NCBI GenBank assembly: GCA_023425905.1
Contig: JAFABT010000361.1
Location: forward strand, 1 to 8,325
Reading direction: 5' to 3'
Origin: Actinomycetes bacterium
Lineage (GTDB): Bacteria > Actinomycetota > Actinomycetes > Actinomycetales > Cellulomonadaceae
Length of the DNA stretch: 8,325 nucleotides
Shown here piece after piece: positions 6,803 through 8,325 of this stretch. The translations under genes were made by a program, and so were the position numbers. Each line of letters opens with the position of its first letter. Within the stretch, counting starts at the first letter, position 1. Below the pieces are notes generated by a model. That model saw nothing but the letters and a program-made list of their open reading frames with translations, made no database searches and had not been told where the DNA came from.

Positions 6803-7792
6803 ATGCACCAGCTCCCCTCGATGTCGCCCGCGTCGATCCTCGGGATCTCGACCGAGTCGTGGCCGTCCTGGCTCGTCGACGTCGTCGCGATCGTCCTCGT
6901 CCTGGTCGTCGCGTCGCTCGTCCTGTGGATCGTCCGCCGGACGATCCAGTTCGCGGCACGCAACATCGTCCAGTCCGGGTCGTGGTTCCGACGCCGCGCA
7001 CGGCGAATCCTCTCCGGGCCGCTGCAGAACGCCCTGCCGGACACCGCACCGCTCGCGGCCGCGCGTCGCACGCAGCGGGCGGAGACGATGGCGTCCGTCT
7101 TCACCTCCGTCGCCGTCATCCTCGTCGCGCTCGGCGTCGTCACTGCCGTTCTCACCGTCCTCGACGTCGACACCGGGTCGCTGTTCGCCACCGCGGGCAT
7201 CGCGGGCGTCGCGCTCGGCTTCGGTGCGCAGACGCTTGTCAAGGACTACCTCGCGGGGGTGTCGATGCTCGCCGAGGACCAGTACGGGATCGGCGACGTC
7301 GTCGACCTGGGCGTGGCCAGCGGGACCGTCGAGCAGGTCGGGCTGCGCGTCACCCAGGTGCGCGACCTCGAGGGCACCCTGTGGTTCGTCCGCAACGGCG
7401 AGATCCTCCGCGTCGGGAACAAGACGCAGGGCTGGTCGCGGGCGGTCGTCGACGTGCGGGTCGCGGCGGGCGCCGACCTCGTCCGGGTGCAGGACGCGCT
7501 CAACCGGGCGGCGGCGAACGTCGCACGGTCGCCAGAGCTCGGCAGCGCCGTCCTCGGAGACCCCGACATCACGGGGATCGAGGACTTCAGCGCAGACCAG
7601 GTTCTGCTCAAGGTGCTCGTGAAGACTGCTCCGTCACGGCAGTGGGACGTGGCCCGCGCGCTGCGCTCACAGATCCGCGCGGTGCTCGCGGAGGAGGGCA
7701 TCGCCATGGCCGTGCCGCAGCGTGAGGTCCTCGTGCCACGCACGCAGCCTGCCGCGGCTGAGGACGAGGACGCGCCGCTCGGCGGGGCCTGA
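6803..7792 (+). CDS. MscS-family mechanosensitive ion channel
   Basis: A 329-residue inner-membrane channel expected to open under membrane tension and release solutes on hypo-osmotic shock. Hydrophobic segments lie at about residues 24-44, 96-120 and 126-150. The third holds the small-residue pore helix (TAGIAGVALGFGAQTLVKD, 130-148), followed by the family signature EDQYGIGDVV at 158-167, the start of the beta domain. A cytoplasmic alpha/beta domain follows (about 200-310), then an acidic tail (EDEDAPL). Three helices and this length place it with the small-conductance MscS type rather than the many-helix relatives. The first segment is separated from the pore pair by a basic, partly amphipathic stretch (53-95). 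ATG 6803 is taken as the start because TAGCCT lies six bases upstream; an in-frame ATG at 6821 is an alternative. Its stop codon sits in the loop of a GC hairpin. Confidence 0.93.
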   Translation: MHQLPSMSPASILGISTESWPSWLVDVVAIVLVLVVASLVLWIVRRTIQFAARNIVQSGSWFRRRARRILSGPLQNALPDTAPLAAARRTQRAETMASVFTSVAVILVALGVVTAVLTVLDVDTGSLFATAGIAGVALGFGAQTLVKDYLAGVSMLAEDQYGIGDVVDLGVASGTVEQVGLRVTQVRDLEGTLWFVRNGEILRVGNKTQGWSRAVVDVRVAAGADLVRVQDALNRAAANVARSPELGSAVLGDPDITGIEDFSADQVLLKVLVKTAPSRQWDVARALRSQIRAVLAEEGIAMAVPQREVLVPRTQPAAAEDEDAPLGGA

Positions 7793-7798
7793 GCCCCG
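7783..7798. terminator. GC hairpin with the mscS stop codon in its loop
   Basis: CGGGGC (7783-7788) and GCCCCG (7793-7798) form a perfect 6-bp stem around the loop CTGA, which contains the mscS stop (7790-7792). The convergent IIB gene ends 48 bases away, so a bidirectional terminator is plausible. There is no T-tract. Confidence 0.45.
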
Positions 7799-7799
7799 A

Positions 7800-7859
7800 T
7801 CAGCGCAGGGGGTCCAGCGTCACCGCAGGACGTCCAGGGTCAGCGCAGGGAGTCGAGCT
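7800..7859. repeat. Three 20-base direct repeats over the 3' end of the IIB gene
   Basis: Units at 7800-7819, 7820-7839 and 7840-7859 each begin TCA and share TCASCGCAGG and GTCSA. Identity is 17/20 between units 1 and 3, 16/20 between 1 and 2, and 14/20 between 2 and 3. Unit 3 is the coding end of the IIB gene (minus strand: LDSLR then TGA). Units 1 and 2 lie past the stop and, each read in its own phase, would encode LDPLR-stop and LDVLR-stop. The exact period suggests tandem duplication of the gene's last 20 bases followed by drift. Any function is unknown. Confidence 0.75.
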
Positions 7860-8070
7860 GGGCCGCGAGGGCGTCGGCCTCCGGGCCCACGATGACCTGG
7901 ACGACCCGTCCGGAGCGGACGACGCCGAATGCGCCGGTCGCCTTGAGCCGGTCCTCGTCGACGAGCGACGGGTCCGACACCTCGACACGCAGTCGCGTGA
8001 TGCAGGGCTCGAGGTCGACGACGTTCGCGTCGCCGCCCAGCGCCGCCAGGATCTCCTCAGCCTTGCTCAT
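7840..8070 (-). CDS. PTS transporter subunit IIB, glucose/N-acetylglucosamine family, stand-alone
   Basis: A 76-residue soluble phosphocarrier. It takes phosphate from a IIA domain and passes it to the sugar during uptake through a membrane IIC protein. The sequence fits the PTS EIIB fold: SKAEEILAALGG, then the phosphocysteine loop DLEPCITRLRVEV with Cys23 as phosphorylation site, then a late KATGAFGVVRSGRVVQVIVG as in IIB-Glc and IIB-Nag domains. In many bacteria this domain is fused to IIC, whereas Streptomyces-type actinobacteria encode it separately (NagF-like). The sugar cannot be decided from the sequence; glucose, GlcNAc or a related hexose is likely. ATG 8070 is chosen because family similarity begins there; upstream residues in the open frame (to 8115) are not family-like. 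The ribosome site is weak (GGGG). Divergent from the enzyme I gene, which supports the PTS role. No IIC or IIA is in the window. Confidence 0.92.
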   Translation of the reverse strand: MSKAEEILAALGGDANVVDLEPCITRLRVEVSDPSLVDEDRLKATGAFGVVRSGRVVQVIVGPEADALAAQLDSLR

Positions 8071-8110
8071 GACAACCCCATCGCTCGGTCCTCGTGCCCT
8101 CTCATGCCTC

Positions 8111-8148
8111 CGCACGGCCCTCGAGCCGCCCGGCCGCCGCGCCGTGCG
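8111..8148. promoter_or_regulatory. 8-bp inverted repeat in the IIB leader
   Basis: CGCACGGC (8111-8118) and GCCGTGCG (8141-8148) are perfect inverted arms separated by 22 bases. The element lies 41-78 bases upstream of the IIB start and below its putative -10, so it would be transcribed in the IIB leader. It could form an RNA stem or provide two operator half-sites. No known antiterminator motif is recognised. Confidence 0.4.
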
Positions 8149-8160
8149 CAGCCACCGCCA

Positions 8161-8166
8161 AGCCTA
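8161..8166 (-). promoter_or_regulatory. Possible -10 element of the IIB gene
   Basis: The minus strand reads TAGGCT, matching TANNNT, about 90 bases upstream of the IIB ATG. No clear -35 box is seen. It abuts the inverted repeat at 8167-8183. Confidence 0.35.
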
Positions 8167-8183
8167 GTCTCCCGAAGCGAGAC
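8167..8183. promoter_or_regulatory. Candidate operator between the divergent PTS promoters
   Basis: GTCTC (8167-8171) and GAGAC (8179-8183) are inverted arms with a 7-base spacer. The site covers the expected -35 position of the enzyme I promoter and touches the putative IIB -10, so one bound protein could control both genes. The arms recall half-sites of the GntR-type DasR operator, but the spacing differs and I do not claim a match. Confidence 0.35.
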
Positions 8184-8194
8184 CTGCGGACACC

Positions 8195-8200
8195 TATGCT
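8195..8200 (+). promoter_or_regulatory. Probable -10 element of the enzyme I gene
   Basis: TATGCT is a good TANNNT match, placing transcription start near 8207 and leaving a leader of about 25 bases that contains GGAGG at 8217-8221. The -35 region is not conserved. Confidence 0.45.
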
Positions 8201-8231
8201 CGGGGCAGACGATCGTGGAGGTCAGACCGGC

Positions 8232-8325
8232 GTGGACAGCAGCGGCACATCAGGCGACGTCGTCGTCGAGGGGATCGGGGTGAGCCCGGGGCGTGTCGCG
8301 GGCCCGGTCGCCCTCATGCCCGACC
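8232..8325 (+). CDS. ptsI: PTS enzyme I (phosphoenolpyruvate-protein phosphotransferase), 5' end only
   Basis: Only the first 31 codons are present; the gene runs off the right edge. The GTG start at 8232 has GGAGG ending ten bases upstream. After a short polar lead, VVVEGIGVSPGRVAGPVALMPD matches the enzyme I N-terminus (G-x-G-V-S-P-G-x-x-x-G-P-V), the first strand of the domain that later carries the phospho-histidine. Enzyme I takes phosphate from phosphoenolpyruvate and passes it to HPr, the entry step of all PTS sugar uptake. The divergent IIB gene strongly supports this. The symbol ptsP is also used for this gene in annotations. Because the catalytic regions are outside the window, an unusual fusion or truncation cannot be excluded. 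Confidence 0.85.
   Translation, partial: MDSSGTSGDVVVEGIGVSPGRVAGPVALMPD

Noticed and set aside
6704..6808. N-terminal extension of MalQ to the ATG at 6808
   Set aside because: It would overlap the mscS start and its -10 and adds an Arg/Gly/Trp-rich stretch unlike MalQ N-termini.
6670..7725. Long Arg/Ser-rich plus-strand frames overlapping mscS (also 6639-7622)
   Set aside because: Shadow composition; the MscS signature is in the 6803-7792 frame.
8161..8183. DasR-type operator (dre) in the PTS control region
   Set aside because: The arms GTCTC and GAGAC resemble dre half-sites, but the core spacing is wrong and the flanks do not match, so only a generic inverted repeat is reported.

Overview
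The window is very GC-rich DNA with strong third-position G/C bias, GTG starts and purine-rich ribosome binding sites. It carries a mycothiol-type DsbA-family nitroreductase, a DUF6636-like secreted domain and an actinobacterial-style PepN. Together these point to an actinobacterium, probably of the order Micrococcales (Cellulomonas/Sanguibacter-like). The phylum is well supported; the genus is a guess. I see no mobile element, CRISPR array, tRNA or rRNA.

Layout, left to right. (1) 2-442 (+): C-terminal part of a secreted protein with a Pro/Ala/Ser linker and a six-cysteine DUF6636-like domain, cut by the window edge. (2) 595-1155 (+): small four-helix membrane protein of unknown function, preceded by a strong palindrome. 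(3) 1180-1821 (-): DsbA-family, Rv2466c-like mycothiol-dependent nitroreductase with a CPWA active site. (4) 1973-4558 (+): complete M1 aminopeptidase N, divergent from gene 3. (5) 4565-6703 (-): complete 4-alpha-glucanotransferase MalQ, convergent with pepN with a 6-base gap inside a shared hairpin. (6) 6803-7792 (+): MscS-family mechanosensitive channel, with a -10 element placed as for a leaderless mRNA. (7) 7840-8070 (-): free-standing PTS IIB protein of the glucose/N-acetylglucosamine family. (8) 8232-8325 (+): first codons of PTS enzyme I, divergent from the IIB gene and cut by the right edge.

Most genes look like single transcription units, alternating between convergent and divergent pairs. 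The one clear functional pair is IIB/enzyme I: a divergent PTS locus sharing a 161-base control region with two inverted repeats. MalQ (maltodextrin use) and the PTS genes are both carbohydrate functions but are not in one operon.

The gene content is ordinary actinobacterial chromosome and I found no convincing new multi-gene system. The observations most worth checking are small-scale: a 20-base unit repeated three times at exact period over the end of the IIB gene, each copy carrying an LDxLR-stop reading; hairpins built around stop codons; inverted repeats in the PTS control region and before the membrane-protein gene; and the missing resolving cysteine in the nitroreductase.
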